A stretch of DNA of 64,000 nucleotides from Granulicella sp. (GTDB lineage Bacteria; Acidobacteriota; Terriglobia; Terriglobales; Acidobacteriaceae): NCBI GenBank assembly GCA_027450185.1, contig DAIDKF010000002.1:1-64000 (forward strand), in the 5' to 3' direction. The position numbers and the translations under genes are program-made. The first letter of the stretch is position 1, and every line of letters starts with the position of its first letter. Below are positions 29,801 to 40,000 of the stretch, one piece after another. The notes beneath the pieces were generated by a model. The model saw nothing but the letters and a program-made list of their open reading frames with translations, made no database searches and was not told the DNA's origin.

Positions 29801-30383
29801 ACGGCTTTTGACGATCGCTATCGGAAGCGGATACGAACGGGGTGAACACGGGCGCAAGCCGCAGCTCCGGGGGAACGGCGGCTAGCATCATCGGCCCATG
29901 TGCAACCATCGATCCATCCAGGTAGAGCTGCGCCTCCGTTCCGGTGAGTACGGCTGCGAGTAAATGCCAGCCAGGATCTGTGATCGGAACCGAGGCGGCG
30001 ATCTCATTGCCTCGGCCCATGCGGAAGATCGGCCGCCGCTCGGCCAGCCCGAGGAAGCGCGACTGCTCTGCGGCAGGATCGCCCACGCCAGCCAACAACG
30101 TCGTTGCGGGAGTGCCGGCATCGAGTTTCACCCACGCCAGCAGTGTGGAGACGCCATTGGCCCAGAGCATCGTGCTGGAGGAAGGCACCGCATGCACCAA
30201 TGCAGGGCCTCCGGCAGCAATGTGTGCAGCATAAGGTCCTACACGGACCTCCTGAATCCGGATGGGAGCGGGACCGATGACGCGATTCTGCGCCGGCAGC
30301 CGTGCAGCAGGCAGCAGTAGGACCATGCACATCATTGCGGTGTAGAACCATGTGGCTGAGCGGACAACGTGGAATCGTGTCAA
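26832..30383 (-). CDS. Secreted glycoside hydrolase family 2 enzyme with N-terminal LamG-like domain
   Basis: The protein has a signal peptide (MMCMVLLLPAARLPAQ), a LamG/concanavalin-like domain (about 60-220), then GH2 sugar-binding (VWLNGQRLGEMKGAFLRG), Ig-like and TIM-barrel domains. NHPSIIIWCGRNEG supplies the likely acid/base Glu, and FSVELGTPSLST the likely nucleophile Glu about 58 residues later. The sequence style resembles beta-mannosidase/exo-glucosaminidase-type GH2 more than LacZ; the exact substrate is not predictable. The start is inferred: TTG at 30383 has AGGAAAG upstream, giving 1,183 residues, while an ATG at 30443 would add 20. It follows the GH31 gene, probably in the same operon. 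Confidence 0.85.
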   Translation of the reverse strand: MTRFHVVRSATWFYTAMMCMVLLLPAARLPAQNRVIGPAPIRIQEVRVGPYAAHIAAGGPALVHAVPSSSTMLWANGVSTLLAWVKLDAGTPATTLLAGVGDPAAEQSRFLGLAERRPIFRMGRGNEIAASVPITDPGWHLLAAVLTGTEAQLYLDGSMVAHGPMMLAAVPPELRLAPVFTPFVSASDSDRQKPYELPFEHFGGTLAGVELLPEALDAAAIRALSALPPDETLLPFEENSPPWPVQLYAQAGYAQPQDPSTMPHSLAPFAKPAAQAPPPLSPSGLTPVDDAAWALRSNWYLAPAPQVKADGVALSKAGYDTKGWWRATVPGTVLTTMVDRGVYPAPEFGLNNLDIPESLARQDYWYRTEFTVPTSGSGHAFVLTLLGVNYAAEVWLNGQRLGEMKGAFLRGRFNVGKLLRSDRKNALAVRVSPPPHPGIPEEESLTAGPGENGGIECLDGPTFVATEGWDWIPTVRDRNTGLWQDVVLERTDTLQLGDPQVISHLPLPDTSTANLSLTIPLWNLTAAPANATLRVSFEGVNFTRQIALRPGENTVRLTPQDAPELHLDHPRLWWPNGYGRPELYHLKLVVERNGVVSDTRQLTFGVREVTYELSLFDHTGHLQRVEVDPALAAERGDQVVDVRREGLRNTAEFWAASLTPVGEHSPAVHPISNEQGFTDLVLKVNGVRIAARGGNWGMDDIRKRVSREHLEPYFRLERDAHLNIIRNWVGQNTEETFYELADEYGLMVWNDFWESTQDYNVEAADVPLFLQNVRDTVRRFRNHPSIIIWCGRNEGIPQPILNEGMIDIFRKEDGTRYYTPGSNRINLRNSGPYSYQDPALYYSTLDKGFSVELGTPSLSTRESFQASMNPADVWPIGDVWAYHDWHQSGNGDTHPFLDHINAELGAGTSFDDLERKAQLFNYVDHRAIFEGFNQHLWSPNSGRLLWMTHPAWPSNMWQIYSSDYDTQASYFGVMKACEPLHIQLDLSNDSVSVVNTTRDDAPGLVAHAIVYSLEGEKLLARDQSLDLKANGMQPLFSLPLGNYYAQSMVVLVELELTDAAGHVVSRNVYWRAGSESDYRALSGMSEEPLQVSYTHQTVAGETKYAITLVNAGKRPALNVKLTLLDSNTRHRLLPAYYSDNYVSLMPGETVQISVSVPEASAREGLFTVRGWNVPEHLAVGSHR

Positions 30384-30491
30384 AATACTTTCCTGTCGAG
30401 TGGAGATCGTTTTCAGAAGCGCTGCCGTTATTGCTTCACCCAAGCGGCGCAGCCATGGCTCGATCGGCTTCGCCGGACGACCTGTCCGTGT

Positions 30492-32921
30492 TCATTGCGG
30501 CTTGCTCTTCTGACGAGAGGCCGCGAGATGCAGCGTGAGAGCGGTGCCATCATACGTTACCGGCCGTCCCGCAGCTTCTTTCTCTCCCACTCCTCGGCCG
30601 GAACCTACGACGACGATGTTGAACTTGCGCGCCGCATGCTCTCCTGGAAAACTTCCCACACGCTCACTGATGGTGAGCGTCTTCGTATGGTCGTCCCACT
30701 GCATCGGTATCCAGGTGTATTGTTTCTTCTCGTAGCCGTACGTAGTGCCATCGTCCTCATACAAGCGCAGGACTCCATCGTGCCCTGGATAGATACGCAA
30801 CTCCAAGGGCGCGTCCGGCTTCTCGCCAGCGTATTGCACCTCCGGCCCGAGCGGCAGAATACTGCCTGCGCGGACGTATAGAGGCATGATGGACAAAGGT
30901 GTACGGCGAAGTACTCGCTGCCCTCCCTGAAGTCTCCCGCCCGTCCAGAAGTCATACCAACTGGTATTGGCAGGTAGGTAGACCGAGCGGTTGACAGCAC
31001 CAGCTTCCGTGACAGGCGCCACCATCAACGACGGTCCCAGCATGAACTCGTCGTTGATATCGAGGCTATTGGGGTCGTCTGCGAAGTCGAAGGCCAGGGC
31101 ACGCATTGGAGTATAGCTCTCAAGTGTGGTTCGCGCCGCAAGTGTGTAGGTATATGGCAGCAGGCGGTAATGCAGGCGGTCGTAGAACGTAAGAATCTCC
31201 TGGGCCTGTCTACCGTAGGACCACAGTTCGTTCTGGTTGTTGGTGCGTGTGCCGTGAACACGGAAGATAGGGCAGAAGGCGCCGTACTCGAACCAGCGCA
31301 CAAATAATTCGCGATAGCTGGGATCGTCGGTGTTGCCGCCGAGAAATCCACCAACGTCCGTCGTCCAGTAGGGCAGCCCAGACATGGAGTAGTTTAAGCC
31401 GGCGGGAATCTCTCGTCTCAATGTCTCGAAGTTGGTGGCGATGTCTCCGGACCAAGCGGCAGCCGAGTTGCGCTGCATACCGAGGAAGCCGGAGCGACTC
31501 AGGATGAAGACGCGCTGTTTGTCGGTAACCCTGCGCTGCCCATCGTAGATGGCTTTGGTGGTCATGAAGGGATAGGCATTCGCGATCGGCGAACCATCCG
31601 CGTCCGCGGTCGTCGAGCCATTCAGGATTGAGCCTTGCTCCTCCGCGTATAGATCCGCAGGCTCAGTGGAGTCCATCCAAAAGGCGTCCACTCCGCGGTC
31701 GAACAGGGAACTTTTGATCTGCTTCCAGTAGAGTTTTCTGGCCTTCGAGTTATAGGCGTCGTAAAGGCGTGCGCCCGGATAGTAGGCCGGGTACTGATCC
31801 TTTCCCTCGTCGACGAAGAACTTTTCGGTGGCCATTTCGTCGAAGGTCTCGCTGCCTGGCTGAAAGAAAGGCCAGACCGAAGCCATGATGTGCATGTGCT
31901 CATCATGAAGGGTTTGAATCATGGCCTGGGGATCCGGGAAGTTCTTATTGAAAACACGTGAGCCAAGCACCGTCTCCCACCCCGCGTCCAGCACGATATT
32001 GTCAATCGGGATATGCAACTCGCGATACTTCGCGGCAACTTCGAGCAATTCAGACTGGCTGGAATAGGCGAGCTTTGACTGCCAATAGCCATACGCCCAG
32101 AGCGGAAGCATTGGCGCGGCGCCGGTAAGCCTTCTGTAGCCGCCAATGATTCGATCGAACTTCGGTCCGAAAATGAAGAAGTAATCGATCGACTTCGCGA
32201 AGCTGGACTGAATCTCCAGCACGGGTTGGAAGCGGTTGTTCCAGCGCGTGGCGGAAGCGTTGTCCCAGAGAATCCCGTAACCCTTTGAGGAGAGGAAGAA
32301 GGGAATGGAGATGTTCGTATTGTCCTGCGACAACTCCATCTCCAGATTCCTCTGATTCAGCAAGCCGTTCTGATGCTGCCCGAGGCCATAGAAGCGCTCC
32401 TCCGGGGTCAGCGCGAACCAGGTCGAGGCCTGGTAATAATTCCCGCTGCCGCCGGTGACAGACTGCATGCTGCGAGGGTAAGGCCAGTCGGACTCACTTA
32501 CGAGGGCATGATTGGCCGCGTCGTAATAGTGAATCGCGCCGCTATAACGATCCACCGAAAGATGCAGATCTTGGAGATCGATCAGAATCTCATGATCCGT
32601 CTGGCTCATGTGAAAGGCGGTGACGGGGCAGGCGGACTCCAGAATCTCGGGATCGCCGGCCGCGGGAATGGAATTTCCAACGGCATAGGAGACTCTTACG
32701 ATGTTTGCCGCGCAGGGTTCGATGCGCAGTGTCCCGCCGCTCAGGTGAATGAGCACTGCCGAGGAGTCAGCACTTGCAGACTGAACGATCGGCACCGTGT
32801 TCTCGCGCGAAAGCGCCGCGGATACGTGCGGGTCTGTGATTATCCCGAAGGCGATGAGAACATAGAGGCACACGCGTCTAAACCAGCCCACGCAGATATC
32901 AGACTCCCACCAATCTTGCAT
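30492..32921 (-). CDS. Secreted glycoside hydrolase family 31 enzyme (alpha-xylosidase/alpha-glucosidase type)
   Basis: The 809-residue protein has an N-terminal hydrophobic signal (VCLYVLIAFGIITDPHVSA), the GH31 N-terminal beta-domain (FYGLGQHQNGLLNQR), and a catalytic barrel with LPLWAYGYWQSKLAYSSQ, DNIVLDAGWE, nucleophile motif FWMDSTEP (Asp417) and acid/base WSGDIATNFE (Asp493). C-terminal beta-domains include VAPVTEAGA, LPLGPE and a DUF5110-like end (LRLYEDDGTTYGYE). The DSTEP form of the nucleophile motif is typical of alpha-xylosidase-like members, so xyloglucan-type oligosaccharides are a reasonable guess. AAGGGAG precedes the ATG. It lies between the NHL/Ig proteins and the GH2 enzyme on one strand. 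Confidence 0.9.
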   Translation of the reverse strand: MQDWWESDICVGWFRRVCLYVLIAFGIITDPHVSAALSRENTVPIVQSASADSSAVLIHLSGGTLRIEPCAANIVRVSYAVGNSIPAAGDPEILESACPVTAFHMSQTDHEILIDLQDLHLSVDRYSGAIHYYDAANHALVSESDWPYPRSMQSVTGGSGNYYQASTWFALTPEERFYGLGQHQNGLLNQRNLEMELSQDNTNISIPFFLSSKGYGILWDNASATRWNNRFQPVLEIQSSFAKSIDYFFIFGPKFDRIIGGYRRLTGAAPMLPLWAYGYWQSKLAYSSQSELLEVAAKYRELHIPIDNIVLDAGWETVLGSRVFNKNFPDPQAMIQTLHDEHMHIMASVWPFFQPGSETFDEMATEKFFVDEGKDQYPAYYPGARLYDAYNSKARKLYWKQIKSSLFDRGVDAFWMDSTEPADLYAEEQGSILNGSTTADADGSPIANAYPFMTTKAIYDGQRRVTDKQRVFILSRSGFLGMQRNSAAAWSGDIATNFETLRREIPAGLNYSMSGLPYWTTDVGGFLGGNTDDPSYRELFVRWFEYGAFCPIFRVHGTRTNNQNELWSYGRQAQEILTFYDRLHYRLLPYTYTLAARTTLESYTPMRALAFDFADDPNSLDINDEFMLGPSLMVAPVTEAGAVNRSVYLPANTSWYDFWTGGRLQGGQRVLRRTPLSIMPLYVRAGSILPLGPEVQYAGEKPDAPLELRIYPGHDGVLRLYEDDGTTYGYEKKQYTWIPMQWDDHTKTLTISERVGSFPGEHAARKFNIVVVGSGRGVGEKEAAGRPVTYDGTALTLHLAASRQKSKPQ

Positions 32922-33124
32922 TAAACAATCTCCCTTGCGATTCTTCGCGGTGCTCTTATGTCGTTACGCCCGATGCGGCAGAAGATACGTGTAAGAGATC
33001 GCCCTTGCCTGGCATGTGGTCTCCGAGAGAGAACGATCCATCGCCAGAAACAGGATGGCATCCGCTCTGCAGTCGGGGGAGCGGTGTCTCCGCAAAAGAA
33101 AATGTAGCCTATTGGAAGTCCCCC

Positions 33125-36100
33125 CTATTGAACGGTCGCCGTCAGAGTATACGGAAGGGAGACCTGGTTCAGGTTTCCATAGAGCGTGATCGGGGTACCG
33201 GTGTTGCCAAGCACAGTGACGCTGCCGACCTGCTGTGCGGTGATGCTCACTGTGTAGCTTCCCGAAGGAGTCGTTGTGGAGTTCAAGTTCGACGTCGTGC
33301 TGCTGGAACTGGAGCAGGAGGCGAGGCCGAGCGTTGCTCCTGTAAGCGTGACGAAGAACGCCAGAGTGAGCAGGCGGCCATGCACGGCGAACCGGCGGCG
33401 CGACATCAGGCCAATCAACCCGATTCCGAACATCAGAGCGAAGGCGACCGGCGATCGCTGCATCCGGTTGCTCGCGGTCAGCGATACGTTCGTGTTGATT
33501 GTGACGGTGATCGACACCGGCTTTGAGGGATCGGTATCAACGACGGCCTCATCTGTATGCAGGGTTCCATTCAGGTCCACATAGTTGCCGCCAGAGAAGG
33601 TGCAAGTGGCATACGCTGGCAAGCCCTGGCAGGCGAAGCCGACCGGAAGCGTGTAGTTGTTGAGCGTGAGCGACGGGGTTGAGCTTGGGTAGGCGGGATT
33701 GGTGCTCACGCCATAGCCCAGTACCGATGAGATGCTGAGCTGAGTGCTTCCCGTGCCAGAGGTGATGGCGATGCTGCCCGGGTTCGGCGAGAGGGCAACA
33801 CTGGGCTGACGCAATTCGCCGAATGCGAGTGCAGCCCCCGCAGTTGTGGTTGTCGCCGTTGCCGGAAGGTAGTTTGCATCGCCATTGTAGACAATCGACG
33901 TGAGCGTCTGTGGCGTAAGTTCGTTGGGTATGTTGCTGTTCGCCGAGACAGGAAGGCAACCGGGCTGGAAGTTTGCCTGTCCAGCCGCTGGGAGTCCCAT
34001 GTTCACAGCGCCGCACACGACGCTCGTGCCCTGCATGAAGGACATGGTTCCCGTTGCCGGCAGTCCGGCAGCGCCGTTCACAGTTACGACGTAGTTTTCG
34101 TAGTAGGCCTGTAGCGAGGAGTCGTATGGGATATCGCCATCGATGAGAGACAGTACATATTGGGGAAGGGTTGGCACCGACAGCGTTACGGTAGCCTTTG
34201 CGACCGCAACGGTTGTCGACGCGGTCGCGGAACCATAGGTCCGGTCGCCGATGTACTTCACGGCAAAGACGTGACTACCCGCCGGGATGGCCGTCAGCGT
34301 GATCGACGCCGTACCGTTGGAGAGCGTGGCGTTGGTCGGGTTTGCACCGTCCACTGTGATGACGACTGTGCCGGTTGGCGTGCCACTGCCGCTCACTGGC
34401 GCGACCGTCACGGTAACGGGAATACTGATGACGTTCGCAGAACTTGCGACGCTGATGGTGGCACCAGAACCGGCCAGAGGACTACCCGCCCCAACGGCAT
34501 TGATCACCACGGGAGCATTACTCTGATTGCCCTGGACCGTGACAGTGCTGCTGATAGGGCCCTGGACGCCGGGGCCAGGATTCAGCGTAACAACCGCATC
34601 GCAAGTGCTTCCGGTGTTCACGGGCGAGGAGCATCCCGTCGCCGACACATCCTCAGTGTCGCTGCTGACGAAGCCAGTCACCGTCAGAGAGTTGTTGCCG
34701 ATGTTCAGCAGTGAGACGTTCTGCGACGTGGAACTCGAGACAGTGCCAAAGGACAGAGCGCCGTTGATGCTGACGAGATGCAAATCCTCCGCGACCTGAT
34801 CGGCAACGTAGACATTGCCCGATTTGTCGATGGCGATTCCAGTTGGGCTGGTGACGCTGGCGGCAATGGCCGTCTGCGCGTTCTGCGTCAGGACGCCATT
34901 CACGCTGGGGATGCGCATGGTACCGCCCGACAGCGCGGCGTAGACGGCACCGCTTGCATCGACTGCGAGGCCGGTTGCCGCACCGAGAGAGCTCACCACA
35001 GTGGTTTGCGTCCCCGCAGGCTCTATCAACTCGATCAGGTTCTGGTTGTCGAGCACGTACGCATTGTTATTCGCGTCCACTGCGATGGCGGCGGGGGCAG
35101 TGAATCCGGAGATGTCGATCTCAGGGCTCAGCATGCCGCCGGAGGTTGCACCGACGAGTCCAAGCTTCACAACGCGACCGTTGTCAGGGTCCGTCACATA
35201 GAGGTTGCCGAGCCCATCGGCGGCCAGTTTCAGGTTGGTGCCGAGTCCGCTGCGGAGAGTGACCTGGCCTGCGGCGTTGAGACCGCTCGGACCATATGGC
35301 ACCTCGATGATGTTCCCGCTGTCAGCGATGAGGACATCGCCCGCGCCATCCACGGCAACTCCGGTCGGGGCCGTCAGGCTAGCTCCTACTGGAACACCGG
35401 CGGTTGTAGCACCCGATCCCGCGGGATACATCAGCACCGCGCCAAGCCCTGCGTCCGCCACGTACGTATTGCCTACAGCATCAACTGCAACCTCGGACGG
35501 AGTTTTAAAGCCGGAACTGATGCCGGACTCCAGAGCCGGGCTGATCGAAGCTTCCGAGCCGAGGCCGATGCCATGCAGCGACGTGGACGCCAGGATATTG
35601 TTGGAAGCATCAAGCATCAGCAGCTTCGCCGAGACGCTGCCGGCCGAAGTTGGCTGTGCGACAACATTCACGGTGCAAGCGCCGCCCAGAGAGTAGGTGA
35701 AAGGGGAGGCTCCGGAGTGGCAGGTTCCACCGCTAGTGACGGCGAAGTCAGCAGTGCCGCCAGCCTCTTCAATTACGAAGCTGCCGGGTGTAACGCTACC
35801 GTTGAACACATACGTGACAGCAGCCGCTGGTGAGGTTGCCGTTCCAACGACAGAAGAACCGAGATCGAGCATACCGAGCTGAACCTTCGCGACGTCCGCC
35901 TGGCCATTGGACTGCGTCGTGGTAGTGGGCACATAGAGGATCTGACGCGCCCAGTCGATGCTCACGGACCCCTGCGCCGCATCGGGTGTCAGCAGTACAG
36001 CATTGGCAGTCTGGGGATTGGTCGCAGGGCCGGTAGCTGCGGGGATCATGAAGACACCCAGCGAGCCATCACTCACGTAGACATTGCCCTGTGGATCGGT

Positions 36101-36922
36101 TGCGACTGCCGTTACAGCCGGAAGGTTCGGATCGATGCGGGCAAGAGTGCTCTCGCCGATGATGTTTGTGCTTCCAGCCGGGATTTCGTAGACACCGGGC
36201 TTTGCGTTGGTCTCGCCCTGGTCTTCGACGAAATAGACGTTGTTCCACTTGTCCACCGCAACCGAGATGGCATCTGCGGCAGCGTTGTACATCAGAACAG
36301 TGGGTGTTCCGGGGGTGGCCACACCGGCGTTGACCGTGACCGGAATCCGGGCAACGTAATTGCCGTTGTACGCTCCGACAATGACGTTGTTATTACTGTC
36401 TGTCGTGAGACCTTTCGGCTGGACGCCCCACTCGCCATCCGGCCAGGAGAGGTTGTATTGGACAAAGGCGTTCGTGCAATTCTGAGTTCCATTGGAAGGA
36501 CTGAAGGCAGACAGGCCCACCCAGGTCTTCGTCGAAGAGTCGTAGGGAAAACGGAGAATACAGTTTGCCCAGTTTCCTTCCAGATAGAGGGTATTGTTCG
36601 AGTCGATCGCAAAGCCTGGGTCGGACCCCAGGGTGCCGTCTGGCAGTAGCGTGATCATTGCGCTGCCGTCGGCCGGAAATTCGTAGAGCGCGCCCTGAGA
36701 CGTGTCCTGCACCAACCAGTCCCCGCCCGTGGTGATCGCGGTGGCATTAATCTTGCCCCAGGACGAGGCCGTGGTATGGGCCAAGCCGGAAGAGACACTC
36801 GAAGTCACCAGTGGCGCTGTCGCCTGGCCACGCGCTCTCTCACAACACAACACGCTGCACATAAGTAAAACCAGTGTGCCTTTAGTTTTCCAGCAGAGAG
36901 ACATCGTCGACTCGGTGGTCAT
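33125..36922 (-). CDS. Giant secreted NHL-repeat/Ig-like protein with C-terminal double-helix lipobox module (paralog A)
   Basis: The 1,265-residue protein has a signal peptide (LVLLMCSVLCCERARGQ), two stretches of NHL-like beta-propeller repeats (about 50-350 and 470-720; units such as PSEVAVDAVGNTYVAD and PTGVAVDGAGDVLIAD), then Ig-like domains (about 730-1150). Near the end are a hydrophobic helix (1157-1174), SRRR, a second helix (1184-1202) ending in LASC (Cys1203), a Ser/Thr linker, and a short beta-rich tail. AAGGAGGGTGGT directly before the ATG fixes the start. It is most likely an extracytoplasmic, membrane-tethered binding or scaffold protein. No catalytic residues were recognised. 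A paralog lies immediately upstream, then a TonB receptor. Confidence 0.8.
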   Translation of the reverse strand: MTTESTMSLCWKTKGTLVLLMCSVLCCERARGQATAPLVTSSVSSGLAHTTASSWGKINATAITTGGDWLVQDTSQGALYEFPADGSAMITLLPDGTLGSDPGFAIDSNNTLYLEGNWANCILRFPYDSSTKTWVGLSAFSPSNGTQNCTNAFVQYNLSWPDGEWGVQPKGLTTDSNNNVIVGAYNGNYVARIPVTVNAGVATPGTPTVLMYNAAADAISVAVDKWNNVYFVEDQGETNAKPGVYEIPAGSTNIIGESTLARIDPNLPAVTAVATDPQGNVYVSDGSLGVFMIPAATGPATNPQTANAVLLTPDAAQGSVSIDWARQILYVPTTTTQSNGQADVAKVQLGMLDLGSSVVGTATSPAAAVTYVFNGSVTPGSFVIEEAGGTADFAVTSGGTCHSGASPFTYSLGGACTVNVVAQPTSAGSVSAKLLMLDASNNILASTSLHGIGLGSEASISPALESGISSGFKTPSEVAVDAVGNTYVADAGLGAVLMYPAGSGATTAGVPVGASLTAPTGVAVDGAGDVLIADSGNIIEVPYGPSGLNAAGQVTLRSGLGTNLKLAADGLGNLYVTDPDNGRVVKLGLVGATSGGMLSPEIDISGFTAPAAIAVDANNNAYVLDNQNLIELIEPAGTQTTVVSSLGAATGLAVDASGAVYAALSGGTMRIPSVNGVLTQNAQTAIAASVTSPTGIAIDKSGNVYVADQVAEDLHLVSINGALSFGTVSSSTSQNVSLLNIGNNSLTVTGFVSSDTEDVSATGCSSPVNTGSTCDAVVTLNPGPGVQGPISSTVTVQGNQSNAPVVINAVGAGSPLAGSGATISVASSANVISIPVTVTVAPVSGSGTPTGTVVITVDGANPTNATLSNGTASITLTAIPAGSHVFAVKYIGDRTYGSATASTTVAVAKATVTLSVPTLPQYVLSLIDGDIPYDSSLQAYYENYVVTVNGAAGLPATGTMSFMQGTSVVCGAVNMGLPAAGQANFQPGCLPVSANSNIPNELTPQTLTSIVYNGDANYLPATATTTTAGAALAFGELRQPSVALSPNPGSIAITSGTGSTQLSISSVLGYGVSTNPAYPSSTPSLTLNNYTLPVGFACQGLPAYATCTFSGGNYVDLNGTLHTDEAVVDTDPSKPVSITVTINTNVSLTASNRMQRSPVAFALMFGIGLIGLMSRRRFAVHGRLLTLAFFVTLTGATLGLASCSSSSSTTSNLNSTTTPSGSYTVSITAQQVGSVTVLGNTGTPITLYGNLNQVSLPYTLTATVQ

Positions 36923-37063
36923 ACCACCCTCCTTGAATACTTGTAATGCACTATCTGTCGGATGACATCATTTCACCCGTGCACGCGGGCCTTGGGTTCG
37001 TTCGTCTCGTGAAGGAGCCCATTCCATCACGAAGGTTGCGTGTACTGCCTGACCGGCACGGTG

Positions 37064-40000
37064 TTACTTAACCGTGACCGGCAACGAGAAGGGTAGCGAT
37101 ACAACAGCCCCATTTGAGGTTGCTGTGACGGTGACGTTGCTTGTGCCGCTCGGTGTGGTTACAACTGGAGTCGGTGGGGTGTTTGTGTAACCAGAGTTGG
37201 TGCAGCCGATAACTCCCAGCAGAGAACTGCCGAATAGCGCCACGCACAGTATTGTCAGCGTGCGTGAAAGGAAGAGCGTGCGACGCCGTAGGAACAGGCC
37301 AAACATGCCGAAGCCAAACAAGCCCGCGAAGACAATCGTCTCAGGACGAGAATCAAATTTGCGCAGGGCTCCAGAGTTTACTGGCACATTACTGTTGATA
37401 GTCATCACGACCTGCGCCGATCCATTGGAGACGGTCATTGGAACATTCGGATTATTGAACGAGCACTCCGAGTACTTCGGCAGGGTCGCGTTGTTGCAGG
37501 CGAGAGTGACGGCGATTGTGGTACCACCGAAGCCAACCAGCCCCTGCAGGTTCAGTGTCACGGAGCCTGGAACTCCCGCGGATAGCGTGAGTGACGAAGG
37601 AGAAGACGTGATCAGTACGCTTGGATTGATGATGTTGAATGTGCTGATCGGGATGGTGGCCTGAGCGAAGTTCTGATCGCCAGAGTACACCGCAGTCAGC
37701 GAGTAAACGCCAAGTGCGAGATTGCTTGTATTGAACGTAGCCTGCCCAAGGCCGCTCAGCGTGACCGGCCCCTGAGCCGGATCGGCCAGCGACGATCCAT
37801 TCATGAACGTTACGGTTCCCGACGGTACACCGACGGATGAAGTTACCGTCGCTGTAATCGTGTTTGTGCCGTGATAAAGGATATAGATGGCGGGCGTGGA
37901 GACAGTAAAAGTCGGCGCGGCGGAATTGACCACAAAGCTGGTCTGCTTGGCGGAACTCACCGCGAAGTCTGGCGCAGTGCCGAGCGTTCCGTAGCCCTTG
38001 TACGTTGCGTTCACGTTATACGTACCACCGGCGAGGTTGGAGAAGGTGAAGGTTGCGACACCATTCGCGTTCAGCGGCTGTGTCGACGAGCCCACATTGT
38101 TGTTGATCGAGAGGGTCACATCCCCTTGCGGGGTACCAGCGGAAGAAGCAACGGCCACGGTGATCGTCACGCTGCCTGGATATGTCACCGCGGAGATCGG
38201 TGCGATCGTCGCCGTGGTGGCCGGGCGGTTGTCGACGGCCGGGCTGTCGGAGACAGTGAGCGTCACCGAGGGCGCATTTCCCGCGTTGCTGAGGATCGCC
38301 ACCGATGCATTCTCTGTGCCCGAGAGGATGCTCGGAGTTACACCGACGCCGAAGTAGCAGCTCGACCCGCTTGCCGTGGGCGTGGATGGATCACATGCCG
38401 GCGCGTCGTTGGGCGCCTGCAACGAGTAATCAGCCGCAAGGGCTCCGCTGAATGTGTCTCCACCGAAGTTAGCGAAGTTCAGCGGCTGGTTGCCGACATT
38501 GAAGATCTCCGTTTCACCGGTGGTCAGTATCAAGGGCGTGACCACACCTATGTTGTAGCTTCCGCTCACCCCCACCTGAGCCACGCTCGGCGTTCCGCCG
38601 GCGGCGAGGTAGGAGACGTAGAGGTCGCCGGTGCGGTCGATCGTGACACTCGAGGGAGAGCCGATGTTTGTGGTATCGATTGGAACGGCGCCGTTGAAGC
38701 TAAGCGCGCCGCTTAGCAGAGGGATGCGTACCAGGCCAGTGGATTCGGCGAGGTAGACGGACCCGGAGGCGTCGAGGGCGAGACCAGTCGCTGTACCGGT
38801 CAACTGCGTCGTAACCGTCGATTGCGCACCCCACAGTGTCACCTCAATGAGGTTCGATCCGTCAGCGACGAAGACATCTCCCGATCCGTCAACGGCCACA
38901 GCCGAGGGTGCGGTATACCCGCTGCCCACCGTGACAGTCGTACCTGCAAGGATAGAAGATCCCACCGTGGGCGTCGGGATCTTGACGACCTGCGCCTTGT
39001 CCTGATCGGCCACGTAGATATTGCCTGCACCGTCCACGGCAAGGTTGAGCGTGCTGCCGAGGCCATTATCAAGCGTGGTCTGAGCAGCGTTGTTCAAGGC
39101 GCCTGCCTGATACGGAACCTCGAAGATCTTGCCAGAGTCGCCTATGTAGACATTCCCGGTTCCATCCACGGCGACGCCCGTTGGAGCCGTGAGGCCGGAC
39201 CCGATCGTGACCGCAGAAGAAGACCCGGTGACATACTCAAGCACCTTGCCCTGACCCGCATCAGCAACGTAGATGTTGCCCTTGACATCGACAGCAACCT
39301 GCTTTGGCTGGCTGTACCCTGAGCCGATGGTGGACTCTGCCGGAGCCCCGAGGATGGAGATGCCTGCGCCCTGGCCCTGGCCGTAGAGATTCACCGCGCT
39401 GCTCGCAATGATGTTTCCGCTTGAATCCAGCATCTGTAGCTGGCCTGAAATATTCCCGACCACCGTGGGATTGATCGTGATCCAGTACGGGCAGTTCTGC
39501 CCAGCCTGGTAGGTAGTGCCCGGCGTACACGGAACCACCGTCGTATCAACTGTGGCCGGTCCGGAGGAGGTGGCTGCGTTCATCACTGGATTCGTTGTGA
39601 CGACAGAGAAGTCCGAACTGCTCTGGCCATCCTGAACAAAGACGATCTTCGCCGGTGACACCGTGCTGTTGAACGTGAAGTAGACACTAGCCGTTGTACC
39701 TGCTGTTGCCATCGGCGAGGTTCCAAGATTGGCGCTGCCCAGGTTGTAGATAACATAGTTGAGCGTGCCCGGGTAGACCGGGGGGGTGCCTTCTTTAGAG
39801 TTGACTGGCGCCCATCCTGCGGTCGGTGTGGGAATCCAGAGAATGCCGCGGGGATCAACGGCGACCTGGGCCGTCGCCGTCACGGGAGAGAGCATGACGG
39901 CGTTGCTCCAGTTCAGCGATGTTGCTGTTGTCGTGGTCGGACTTCCACTCTCGTTAGGCACCATGAGAACGCCATCGAAGTTGCCATCGCCTCCACTTGT

